A model generated the notes under the pieces. It was not told the DNA's origin, did no database searches, and saw only the letters and a program-made list of their open reading frames with translations. The position numbers were made by a program, and so were the translations under genes. 27,854 bases of DNA from a virus, in the IMG/VR virus record IMGVR_UViG_3300001344_000016, positions 1 to 27,854 of that record; one strand, given 5' to 3'. Below, in pieces: positions 1 to 7,899 of this stretch. The first letter of the stretch is position 1, and each line of letters starts with the position of its first letter.

Positions 1-1377
1 ATCGTTTGCAAACCCAAGAGCTTGACGTGATGCACTAGCGGCATCAATTGCGTCCTGCAACTCAAGCTTAAATTCTTGGGACGACATGCGTTCTGAAGTC
101 TTGAAATCAAACTTATTGCCCTGAAGGACTAAATCGTGAGCTTCCGCTAAACGCGCTTCTTTCGCTTCCAGTTCTTTCCGAAGCCTAATTTGAGACTCGG
201 TATTCGCTCCTTCAAGATTAGCTAGTGTCTCGCGACTCTCCCTCAAATCCTTTGCCAAACGTAGAGCATATCCTTGTTCTGTTTCGCCTTTTTCGCGTTG
301 GAAAGAAAACTTATTGCTTTGCAACAATAATTCTTGAGCGTATTCTGCGGCTTTTTCTACTGATTTGCTTTCTGCTAAAGTAGCCGCCGCAGCGGCATCT
401 ATTCCTGCTTGTGTTTCTATCCCCAATTTAGTCTGAGAAGACTGCAACGCCGCCATATCTAACTGGCGTCTTTCTGCGTCTTGCCCTTGTTTAAATTTCA
501 GTAATTCGCCAGACCGTGCGCCAATATTACCCAGCACAGGTTGAGCTACCTCTGCCAAGCGTTCCGCAGGGCTCATTTGGCGATCCCCGGGCGTAGCAAA
601 AGCCAACGCCCCTTGCGCAATATCAAATAACATTTGAGCTTGCGTCATCTTTTTCTGTTCGTCATAGGCCGCTTGTTGGTCACCAACACCTATTAGCTGG
701 TTATAAAGAGCTTTATCTTGTTGAAAAAGCTCTAAGGCGCGTGGGTCGGGGGCACCGGCGACACGATTCTCGTTTTCAGGTGCAAAATATTGAACCGCGC
801 CGCCTTGACTAAAATTTACTGGAACGGGAGCCTCCTCGGCACCCATATTTACCGTGGACATTATGCCCCCGGCCATATCCCCTTGTACGGGAGTATCCAT
901 TACTTCGGGAGCCAAACTCCCTATCCCTTCGTCCATCGCGGCCATCTGCATGACGGGTTGAACTAAGGTTAGAACTGAATCCGGAGTGCTTTGAGCGTCT
1001 TCTTCGCCAACCACCCCTGCCAGTTCCACTCGTCGCTCTTGCAGGGGCGCTTGATCCCCTCGAATGGCGTTAATTACACCTTCATAATCTTCGTTTTCTG
1101 CCGCTTCGTCGATGCCTCCGAATTGGCCCGCAACTTGCCCTAGCATCTGTTCCAAAACAGCTGGATCGACGCCCGCTTGAGCGCCCATTGCTTCGGCTTC
1201 GCCCATGCTTCCCACTTCCGGCGGAGGCATTCCCACCATCCCCATTTGTGGAACTGCGGCAAGGTCCACCGCTTGTTCTGGCGCGGGGGGCATCATTGGA
1301 GAACCTCCCGCCTGCATCTGCCGCACTTGTCCACCATTAGCAAACATTTGTCGGCTCATTACGCCTCTATCCATCAT
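1..1377 (-). CDS. Large glycine/methionine- and coiled-coil-rich virion protein, partial (3' end beyond left edge)
   Basis: The frame is open for 459 codons from ATG at 1377 to the left edge, so the C-terminus is missing. The start overlaps the TGA of the upstream gene by 4 bp (ATGA), which supports translational coupling. The N-terminal third is rich in Met, Gly, Pro and Gln and carries two similar patches, FANGGQVRQM near residue 12 and FSQGGAVQYFAP about 190 residues later. From about residue 270 it becomes charged and Ala/Glu/Gln-rich, typical of long helices or coiled coil. A motif N-K-F-x-F appears twice there (LLQSNKFSFQ, LQGNKFDFK). I do not recognise a named domain. Its place at the end of the tail module, after two other low-complexity proteins, suggests an internal or ejected virion protein. 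That role is inference; that it is coding is well supported by the long open frame and the coupling. Confidence 0.8.
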   Translation of the reverse strand, partial: MMDRGVMSRQMFANGGQVRQMQAGGSPMMPPAPEQAVDLAAVPQMGMVGMPPPEVGSMGEAEAMGAQAGVDPAVLEQMLGQVAGQFGGIDEAAENEDYEGVINAIRGDQAPLQERRVELAGVVGEEDAQSTPDSVLTLVQPVMQMAAMDEGIGSLAPEVMDTPVQGDMAGGIMSTVNMGAEEAPVPVNFSQGGAVQYFAPENENRVAGAPDPRALELFQQDKALYNQLIGVGDQQAAYDEQKKMTQAQMLFDIAQGALAFATPGDRQMSPAERLAEVAQPVLGNIGARSGELLKFKQGQDAERRQLDMAALQSSQTKLGIETQAGIDAAAAATLAESKSVEKAAEYAQELLLQSNKFSFQREKGETEQGYALRLAKDLRESRETLANLEGANTESQIRLRKELEAKEARLAEAHDLVLQGNKFDFKTSERMSSQEFKLELQDAIDAASASRQALGFAND

Positions 1378-2987
1378 CCGAATAACCCCGCTCTTTGTGC
1401 GCCTGCCGCTGCCGACAGACCTGCTACGCCCAGTCCCAAAATACTTTGGGCGGGCGATACTGAAGGTGCCGTAGTTGCCGAAATACTTTGTTGAGACGAC
1501 GGAGCGCCTTTATAAATATCTGACAAGAAAGATACCCGTTGATATGGTTCATATGCTTTCTGTAATTCTGTTTGCCGGTTAGCTTCTAGTTCCGCTTGAT
1601 TTTGCGCTTGGAACTGTTTGCCAACATCGAATAAGAAACCAGTTTCTTTTTGACCCATGTTTTGACCCAGCTCACCGAGAGACGCTTGACGTAATCCAAG
1701 ATTACCAAGCGCGTCACCCTGTGCCAAGCCCAATTGTCCGTATTGTGCCCCAAGGCCACCAATGCCTTCGCCCATTCGGCCTCGCAACTCTGCCCCTTGT
1801 AGGCCCAAACCGCCCGCCGCTTGTGCGCCCTGCATACCCATAGTTGCCTGAGATTGGCCAAGCTGACCTTGCTGCGAGGCCATCTGACCTGCAAATTGCT
1901 CCGCAGATAGGCCTTGCTGACCTGCCGCTGTTTGTGCCGATAGACCAAGTTGTCCCAACTGACCCGCTTGCTGCGCCGCCAGTTGTTCTGCGGATAATCC
2001 TAGAGCGCCTGCCGCTTGTGCTGCTTGCGTTCCAGCTTGTGCGCCTTGTGCGCCAAGTGAACCCGTAAGCTGTGCCGCTTGCTGACCTCGGCCCTGTTGG
2101 GCTTCGTATGCTGCTTGTGCCCGTTGCGCTGCGCTTTCAAAGCCCGCTTGACGCATTCCTGCGGCAGTCCGGCCTTGCTGTTCCAACACGTTTCTTGCCA
2201 TTTCGGCTTCTTGAACACCTTGGCGTGATCCGCCAAAGGCCCCTGCGCCAACCGCTTGTGCCCGTTGACCTTGGGCCGCGATATCACCTTGACGCTGTAT
2301 GTCTGATAGAGCCTGTTGAACAGCCGCATCTTCGTACTGGTTCATAAATGCGCCGGTAGAAGTCGGGTCAAATGCCTCTGTTGTTCCGCTTAAAGCGGCA
2401 ATACCTTGTTGCGCAGATTGCGTTCCTAAAGCTCCGGCTTGTTGTAACGCCGTGGCAGCATCACCCGTAATCCCACGAGCGCCTTGAACCGCTTGATTGC
2501 TCCGGTCTAAAGCTGCTTCATACGCGCCAATACCACCGGCCCCAGATTGTTGAGCCGCTAATCTTGCGTTATCCGCCGCTGTTCTAAGACCCATAGAGGC
2601 GGCATCGGTAGCAACCTGTCCGGCTCCGATAGCATTTGTAATACCGGCTTGTGCTGCGCGTATCTGTTCCGGTACGGCATCGGCCCCGGATCGCATGTAG
2701 TTAGCGGCTTCTGTTTGGTAGGGCTGCGCCCCAGCCATAACACCACCAATAGAGGTTTGCGCATCTCCTAACGTGTAACCCGCCTGATCTAAGAAAGGTT
2801 GATAACCACCTATGCCCGCTTCTGCGAGTTCTCCGGCTCGAATCTGTAGGTCGCTCATCTCCGCAACCATTTGCGGAGGTATTGTTACGCCTTGGTCAGC
2901 TAGAGCTTTTGCAGATTTAAGAAGCCCAATTTTGTAGGCTTCAATATCCGGGGCTTCGCGGACTATTTGTTCTGTCGTTGTGACCAT
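1374..2987 (-). CDS. Gln/Ala/Gly-rich repetitive virion protein, probable internal/ejection protein
   Basis: 537 aa. The start overlaps the stop of the preceding 629-aa gene by 1 bp (TAATG), and the end overlaps the next gene by 4 bp. The first 100 residues are fairly ordinary. Residues of roughly 110 to 460 are dominated by Ala, Gln and Gly, with degenerate repeats such as GLSAEQLAAQQAGQLGQLG and GLSAEQFAGQMASQQG. The segment lacks Cys and Trp and would form long helices or an extended fibre. The C-terminus ends in a Gly/Ala-rich hydrophobic stretch (LGLGVAGLSAAAGAQ). No enzyme motif is visible. Podoviruses encode several large helical proteins at the end of the tail module that are ejected with the DNA, and this fits that position and composition. 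A tail-fibre or adhesin role is possible. The product is confidently coding but its function is inferred from context. Confidence 0.8.
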   Translation of the reverse strand: MVTTTEQIVREAPDIEAYKIGLLKSAKALADQGVTIPPQMVAEMSDLQIRAGELAEAGIGGYQPFLDQAGYTLGDAQTSIGGVMAGAQPYQTEAANYMRSGADAVPEQIRAAQAGITNAIGAGQVATDAASMGLRTAADNARLAAQQSGAGGIGAYEAALDRSNQAVQGARGITGDAATALQQAGALGTQSAQQGIAALSGTTEAFDPTSTGAFMNQYEDAAVQQALSDIQRQGDIAAQGQRAQAVGAGAFGGSRQGVQEAEMARNVLEQQGRTAAGMRQAGFESAAQRAQAAYEAQQGRGQQAAQLTGSLGAQGAQAGTQAAQAAGALGLSAEQLAAQQAGQLGQLGLSAQTAAGQQGLSAEQFAGQMASQQGQLGQSQATMGMQGAQAAGGLGLQGAELRGRMGEGIGGLGAQYGQLGLAQGDALGNLGLRQASLGELGQNMGQKETGFLFDVGKQFQAQNQAELEANRQTELQKAYEPYQRVSFLSDIYKGAPSSQQSISATTAPSVSPAQSILGLGVAGLSAAAGAQRAGLFG

Positions 2988-4876
2988 TACGCTGTCGCCC
3001 TTCCTCGGTTCTCAAGGTTACGCATAACCGAGTACATGTTCTTTATGCCCTCGTTCATGTTGCCGTTACCAAGGCCTTTGACCGCATCAGTGGTCATAAC
3101 AAATTCCCCGGGCATTAACATGGCACGAACGCTGTCCTGATTAGGAATGCCCTCTTCTGGCATGATTCCACCATTCCTACGAGGGAATACTTGACCACCA
3201 TCAGCCAAAGTTTGCCCCACAAAAGGTCTGGCAAACGGACCTTCTGGTACGCTTCCCTGCAAAAAATAAGCACTTGGGTCAAGGGCCGCGGTCTGTTGTA
3301 AGGAATTCACGGGAGGCTGATAGGTGCTTTGGGCAGAAAAGAGCCGATACGGTGGATCAGCGGGGTCAAAAACACCAACTTGGGCCGGTGGGCGATAAAG
3401 TTGAGCAGCCTCCTTCTCTCGGCGGGACTCAGCTTCCTCTCTAGTAATATATTCTCCAGTTTTAGCGTCTAAAACTCTATCCCCAATGTCCGCAATCATA
3501 TACGAAGAGGGGTCATCTTCCACTATATCAGTACCCGTAATAACGTTTCCATCTTCGTCGCGATCAACAACGCCTGCGGGCTCCGGATCACCCACCTTAA
3601 AGCCGCCCGCCGCGGCTACACCAGCTGTTCCGAGCAATGCTGCGGGGCCGTATGTGCGCATAAGGCCTGCACCTAGCTGACCCGCAGCTTCGTTTGCCGC
3701 GGTCCTTTGCAATCCGGTGGCGGTTGCATTTGTAAGCCCCTGCGCGGTAAGGAAATCATTGGCTCCCGGAGCGGCCGCATTTGGCATAAACGCATTTTTC
3801 AGGCCTTCCCCAATGCTAACGCCGTCGTTTGGAGTAAACACTTGTTTAATGCTTTCGGTAAAGCCCGGGGGCTTGTAAGTATTAATATTGTCTATTGCTT
3901 GTTGTTTGATCTTGTCTATTGCTTGTTGTTTGATCTGATCCGCGGTCAACGCTACGCCGTCCGCGGCCACGTTGGTTGCGCCAGCTACTGCATCCGTGCC
4001 CACGTTGGTTGCGCCAGCTCCCGTATCAGCGCCCGCAATTTGTTGCGAAGCCAACGCTGGGTCTAAGGCTATATCTGCACCGGCAAAAGCCGTACCACCC
4101 GGCGCTGTTGGACCAGCCCTCATGTTGGCAAAAGAAGCGCCCGAGAAATCACCTGTTAGCGCTTTTCCGATTCCGGACATACCGGCAGACACGTTACCAA
4201 AAGCCGCAGCGTTTCTTACGCCCGTCATAAAGCCGTTACCGCTCATCATGCTACCAGCACCGGCGGTCAAACCGCCCATCGCGCCACCTATTAGGGCTGA
4301 TTTAAGAGCATCTTTTATATTACCGCCGTTAATCAACGTTGCAATACCTGATCCGAGGGCCGCGCCGTAAATAGGCCCAAGAAACATGGTGCCTACAATG
4401 GGTAGTACAATGGGAGCAATCTTCTTGACCACTTTAACTACGCCTTTGACGACCTTTTTAACACCTTTAAAAACCTTCTTAAAAAACTTTTTAAAGAAAA
4501 ACTCTGCCGCGCCAGTGTCTGGGTTAATGCTGTTTGCCTCGGAGCCAACAATGTAGCGTTCCGGGTCTTCCACGCCTTGCTGTTCTAGGAACGCAAAGAT
4601 CGTTTCTTTCATTTCAGGGTTTTCTTCGATGAATGCTGCGGGAATAATTAATTCTCCCGTCTGCACGTGAGCTATCGTATCATCGCCCTCACGGCCCATG
4701 GCCGCCATCTTTTTAGTTATGGCCGTAAATTGAGCAATCCCCTCATCGCCAAACTCTTCTGTTCCGTCGTCATCCGGGCCGTAAACCTCCTCCGCGTCTT
4801 CATCAGACATCACAAAGTCAGCAATACCGCCCTCAGGAACTTCCATTGCATCGATTTTTTTTGCAGTTTCTGCCAT
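2987..4876 (-). CDS. Probable ejection/membrane-active virion protein with cationic amphipathic helix
   Basis: 629 aa, coupled to both neighbours by 1-bp overlaps. An acidic N-terminus is followed by a block around residues 68-125 (HVQTGELIIPAAFIEENPE ... RYIVGSEANSINP) that I have seen in marine podovirus proteins of unassigned role. Residues 126-153 form a strongly cationic amphipathic segment (FFKKVFKGVKKVVKGVVK within it), followed directly by a hydrophobic, glycine-rich stretch (154-183) and more Gly/Ala-rich sequence, which is compatible with membrane insertion. The middle holds two perfect DNA duplications (see repeats). The C-terminus carries MLMPGEFVMTTDAVKGLG, a short motif common at the ends of phage tail-associated proteins. 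Candidate role: a virion protein released on infection that helps DNA cross the envelope. This is inference from composition and place; no enzymatic domain is visible. Confidence 0.8.
   Translation of the reverse strand: MAETAKKIDAMEVPEGGIADFVMSDEDAEEVYGPDDDGTEEFGDEGIAQFTAITKKMAAMGREGDDTIAHVQTGELIIPAAFIEENPEMKETIFAFLEQQGVEDPERYIVGSEANSINPDTGAAEFFFKKFFKKVFKGVKKVVKGVVKVVKKIAPIVLPIVGTMFLGPIYGAALGSGIATLINGGNIKDALKSALIGGAMGGLTAGAGSMMSGNGFMTGVRNAAAFGNVSAGMSGIGKALTGDFSGASFANMRAGPTAPGGTAFAGADIALDPALASQQIAGADTGAGATNVGTDAVAGATNVAADGVALTADQIKQQAIDKIKQQAIDNINTYKPPGFTESIKQVFTPNDGVSIGEGLKNAFMPNAAAPGANDFLTAQGLTNATATGLQRTAANEAAGQLGAGLMRTYGPAALLGTAGVAAAGGFKVGDPEPAGVVDRDEDGNVITGTDIVEDDPSSYMIADIGDRVLDAKTGEYITREEAESRREKEAAQLYRPPAQVGVFDPADPPYRLFSAQSTYQPPVNSLQQTAALDPSAYFLQGSVPEGPFARPFVGQTLADGGQVFPRRNGGIMPEEGIPNQDSVRAMLMPGEFVMTTDAVKGLGNGNMNEGIKNMYSVMRNLENRGRATA
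3888..3935 (-). repeat. Perfect 24-bp tandem duplication inside the 629-aa gene
   Basis: Units 3888-3911 and 3912-3935 are identical over 24 bp and in frame. They give the protein repeat IKQQAIDKIKQQAIDNI. The absence of any base difference suggests a recent slippage event. Confidence 0.9.
3967..4019 (-). repeat. 20-bp direct repeat, 33-bp period, inside the 629-aa gene
   Basis: Identical 20-bp copies at 3967-3986 and 4000-4019, offset by 33 bp, give an 11-residue protein period around the motif GATNV. It lies about 30 bp from the 24-bp duplication, so this linker of the protein appears prone to expansion. Confidence 0.85.
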
Positions 4877-5109
4877 TATCCCGCTCCACCTGTGATACTG
4901 TCAGGCATAGTTACCTGAATTATTGTACTTCTATTTTCTTCTCCGGTCCATGACGAACCGCAATTAGGACAATTCCCGTCTGGATAAGAAGCAATTTCTT
5001 CAGGGGTATCCACCTCATTACTACATGTAACACATCTTACCACCTCTCGGCTAGTGGCAGGTCGCCATCTTGAGCCGTCGGCCATTGTAATCACTGTTTC
5101 AGCCGTCAT
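4876..5109 (-). CDS. Small zinc-ribbon protein
   Basis: 77 aa. Four cysteines form two CxxC knuckles, C26-x2-C29 and C47-x2-C50, separated by 17 residues (RCVTCS ... GNCPNCGSSW). This is the pattern of a rubredoxin-like zinc ribbon, so one bound metal ion is expected. The gene overlaps the preceding gene by 4 bp (ATGA) and the following one by 1 bp, so it belongs to the tail operon. Phage zinc ribbons occur both in tail or assembly accessory proteins and in regulators; the position between tail genes favours an assembly role. I cannot assign a specific family. The ends are well fixed by the overlaps. Confidence 0.8.
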   Translation of the reverse strand: MTAETVITMADGSRWRPATSREVVRCVTCSNEVDTPEEIASYPDGNCPNCGSSWTGEENRSTIIQVTMPDSITGGAG

Positions 5110-5402
5110 GTTATTGTTACCGTGACACTACCCACGGCCCCCGTTGCTGTTGAACCTCGCAAATAGGGTTTATTTGCAACAGTAATACGAAGCTCGTCGC
5201 CATACTGAAACACGCCCCCCAGAGGTAGGTTATAGTTGTCTGTCTGCAAATTAGGCAGAGTTAAGGCCGAGGCCTGCCAAGGTCCCGGATTATTTATTTG
5301 ACCCAAAAACACAGAAAAGGCCCGAACCACTTCCATCTGGTAAGCAGGATCGTAGCCTGTTGGAGCTACTGGGAAGAAAGGAAGTACAAGGCCTCTACTC
5401 AT
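5106..5402 (-). CDS. Small tail-module structural protein ending in a GSVTVT motif
   Basis: 98 aa from ATG at 5402, which overlaps the stop of the 641-aa gene as ATGA. An in-frame ATG at 5450 would add 16 residues but would overlap the upstream gene by 52 bp, so I prefer the coupled start. The protein is rich in aromatic residues and Pro, with no membrane segment. Its C-terminus, STATGAVGSVTVTIT, matches the repeat unit of the 257-aa protein at 10775-11548 and resembles the end of the 100-aa protein at 12678-12980. No domain recognised; likely a virion or assembly component by position. Confidence 0.75.
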   Translation of the reverse strand: MSRGLVLPFFPVAPTGYDPAYQMEVVRAFSVFLGQINNPGPWQASALTLPNLQTDNYNLPLGGVFQYGDELRITVANKPYLRGSTATGAVGSVTVTIT

Positions 5403-7324
5403 CGGCGTCCATCCGGTCTTACGTCTATCCGAGGCGTACCCAAACGCCACCCCACACCTGTGTCATCGGAGGCTATTTTAAACGCAAAAGACCTACCACG
5501 AAGGCGCAGATTAACTTGGTTTGTAAATTGTTCGATAGGAACAGTAGCCGTGCGGGCCACATTACTTGTGGTCACAGTGCTGTAATTTGCGCCCGGAAAG
5601 TTGCGGGTTTCAAAGGTAAAATCAACCACCGGAGAAGCCGACGTGGACGTTGAGAACGTAACATCAGGAATCATTTTACTTAAAAAAACAAAGTTATCTC
5701 CAGAGCCCATAGCCATCTGACTACTTTCTATATAGGCGTTGATTGCAGCGGGTGGGTTCGCACTGCCGTCATCAACCCCAAACTCATGGTAGTACAAATA
5801 TCCGTCAGTAGACGCAGATATAGGATACTGCGCAATGCCTCGGTCAATCCACGCTGTTCTCGACATTTGACCATAATACCAAACTTTTTCTTCGTAGTTA
5901 AAAACTACGTACCGATTCACAACACTTGAATCAGCTGATGGATAAAACCACCAAATTTCCGAATAAGACGAGTTAATAGCCGCCGTAACCTTTTCTTGCT
6001 GCTGCGTGTTAAAGTCCTCAAACACATACGCCCGCACAGAGCATGGAAGCTTTTGAACACCCCCGCCGTACATGTAAAACTCTTCAGCACCCATCCAAAA
6101 CACCATGTCGTCCACCGCAACGGCAGACAAAGGACTGGCAATTGTAATATTTTCAGAAATAAGATTGATGCCGAAAGTAAACGGTGGCCCTAAATACTGC
6201 ATCGCGTGAAGTGATTTATCCGTAAACACCAAGATTTGTTGACGTGTTTCGAGGGCCGTGATTATCTCAGAACCTGTGCCGATTCGTAGATCACCCGCCG
6301 TGTTGGTTGCTTGAGCGGACCACGTAAGAGGGTTCTCTTGGTCTGAAAACCGTATTAAAAGAGGGTCTTGGACCCCGATATTTGTCTGGGAATCACACCC
6401 AAACACAATAACATGCCGATCCCGGTCCGAAATCATGACCTGCTTTGCAATGGTGGGCGTAGTCGAGTCTGCACCTGCAAGTTGAGACAGCTCTACTGCC
6501 GGTGCAAAAGGGGCTGAACTGGTGGATTTGTCCCAGTAGTAAATACCACCGTTACGAACGTTAATAATTAGGTCTTCACCAAAGTTGTCGTGGCTCCAAA
6601 TGCGAAGCGTGTCCCCAACCGCAGTCAAAGAACTACCCGATCCCCACGTTCCGCGAGACCATATACCTGCACCCCAGCCTGTCCCAACTACGGTGGTGTT
6701 TAAACCAACAGTAATTTGATAGGTGCCCACGACGCTAGCGCCGCCGTTGCCTGTGTCTGATCCGTTTGCTATTACCAGCGTAGGGGAATACTGTCCGTCA
6801 ATGGTGATTTCACTAATCGTAGCCACTTCGCGGGCTTTAATTTCGTAAGTATTATTACTTACCACATTAAAAACTTGGTATTCTTGGTTTAAAACAGCCG
6901 CGGTTACATTTCCGCCTAAAGTCGCGGCACCCGAAAACGTAACAAAATCGTTGTTGGACGCTCCATGGTCTGCATCGGTTACCGTTATCACGGAAGAACT
7001 ATTTGTCGCGGAAAATGTAACATCCCCCGCGGCAGTTGTTGTACGAGTAGGGGTAACATCATTATACCCTCCGCCCTCGTTTATATAATATTTAAGATGT
7101 GTTCCGACGCCTAAATAACTGGTGCCATCTAACGCAACAAAAGGCTTGAGTGCCCGACATGTGCCTAAAAAGCTTGTGCCGGAATACTTTTCCCATCCTC
7201 CTATTTTTTCAGGAGTGCCGAAACGAAAGCGCACCATGTCACAATCAAACCAACCTCCTTCGTTGGTGTAGGAGGTGATTTCCCTGTTTACGCCGGGACG
7301 AAACTGTAACTTGGTAAACGCCAT
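5399..7324 (-). CDS. Probable tail nozzle/stabilisation protein (beta-rich)
   Basis: 641 aa. The N-terminus (FRPGVNREITSYTNEGGWFD, then DMVRFRFGTPEKIGGWEKYSG) is the opening typical of large podovirus tail proteins that cap the portal-adaptor channel, such as the P22 gp10-like and SU10-type nozzle proteins. The rest is predicted beta-rich, with repeated YxxW/GG turns (EIWWFYPSADSS, KVWYYGQMSRTAW) consistent with a propeller-like body, and no membrane segment or catalytic motif. It lies downstream of the two adaptors and the fibre and is coupled to the next gene by ATGA. The assignment to the nozzle rests on length, N-terminal pattern and gene order. A structural virion protein is certain enough; the exact position in the tail is inference. 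Confidence 0.7.
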   Translation of the reverse strand: MAFTKLQFRPGVNREITSYTNEGGWFDCDMVRFRFGTPEKIGGWEKYSGTSFLGTCRALKPFVALDGTSYLGVGTHLKYYINEGGGYNDVTPTRTTTAAGDVTFSATNSSSVITVTDADHGASNNDFVTFSGAATLGGNVTAAVLNQEYQVFNVVSNNTYEIKAREVATISEITIDGQYSPTLVIANGSDTGNGGASVVGTYQITVGLNTTVVGTGWGAGIWSRGTWGSGSSLTAVGDTLRIWSHDNFGEDLIINVRNGGIYYWDKSTSSAPFAPAVELSQLAGADSTTPTIAKQVMISDRDRHVIVFGCDSQTNIGVQDPLLIRFSDQENPLTWSAQATNTAGDLRIGTGSEIITALETRQQILVFTDKSLHAMQYLGPPFTFGINLISENITIASPLSAVAVDDMVFWMGAEEFYMYGGGVQKLPCSVRAYVFEDFNTQQQEKVTAAINSSYSEIWWFYPSADSSVVNRYVVFNYEEKVWYYGQMSRTAWIDRGIAQYPISASTDGYLYYHEFGVDDGSANPPAAINAYIESSQMAMGSGDNFVFLSKMIPDVTFSTSTSASPVVDFTFETRNFPGANYSTVTTSNVARTATVPIEQFTNQVNLRLRGRSFAFKIASDDTGVGWRLGTPRIDVRPDGRR

Positions 7325-7337
7325 TTCATTACCTTAT

Positions 7338-7571
7338 CTATTCCGCAGCTTCTTGAGCGGCCTCTTCAACTTCAGCCTCAAGTGATGTAGCCAGCATCTT
7401 TATAAAGGCTTGCTTTCCAACATGCAATTGATCCAGATTAAATTGAGCCGACCCTGCCTTACGGTCAAGGTCTTTGATATGATTTATCATTACCTTTTGC
7501 TGATCTGTCAGTTGATCTTCAGTATATTCAATATCGTCAATCGTAATGGTGTTTGTTTGTTTCTCAGCCAT
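7338..7571 (-). CDS. Small acidic protein, DUF6447-like by eye
   Basis: 77 aa, acidic, with no Cys and no membrane segment. It starts with a short beta-like stretch (TITIDDIEYTEDQLTDQQ) followed by predicted helices (KVMINHIKDLDRKAGSAQFNLDQL ...). This resembles the small DUF6447-type proteins often found beside phage tail genes (ID-x-x-x-Y-x-x-x-x-L-T/S, then a helix), but I assign it only from memory of the pattern. It lies 13 bp upstream of the nozzle candidate and 16 bp after the 102-aa gene. It could be a tail assembly accessory protein; function unknown. Confidence 0.75.
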   Translation of the reverse strand: MAEKQTNTITIDDIEYTEDQLTDQQKVMINHIKDLDRKAGSAQFNLDQLHVGKQAFIKMLATSLEAEVEEAAQEAAE

Positions 7572-7587
7572 TGTGATCTCCTTTCGT

Positions 7588-7896
7588 TTATGCAGCCCAA
7601 GGGTTTCCAGAGGCTTCGGTTGGGTTAATTTGTTTGTCGATATCAGCAGCGATAGCCGCCTCAGTGTCAGTCTGTGATACGTTCTCCCAGACCCATGCTT
7701 GAGCCTGTGCCTCAGTTACATCAGCGTATGCAATGAAGTCACTGTCGGACGGATCGTAAGTTAAACCTACACTACCGTAATTTGACGCTGAGTGTTCACC
7801 ATCGACGCCTGTGCAGCGCCAGTGAATTACGTTGATGCCACCTGTAGCGATATCACGCTCACAAGTTTGGATAGTCCAAGTGTATGTTACAGCCAT
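7588..7896 (-). CDS. Conserved-looking small protein next to the tail fibre
   Basis: 102 aa. The N-terminus MAVTYTWTIQTCERD and the aromatic core (INVIHWRCTG ... VWENV) resemble small proteins encoded next to fibres in marine and cyanophage-like genomes. It is probably a beta-strand-rich fold followed by a helix. There is no signal peptide or catalytic motif. It starts only 3 bp after the stop of the 954-aa fibre gene and is read in the same direction, so it could be a fibre-assembly or fibre-tip partner. That role is a guess from location; the gene call itself is solid. Confidence 0.75.
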   Translation of the reverse strand: MAVTYTWTIQTCERDIATGGINVIHWRCTGVDGEHSASNYGSVGLTYDPSDSDFIAYADVTEAQAQAWVWENVSQTDTEAAIAADIDKQINPTEASGNPWAA

Positions 7897-7899
7897 TGT

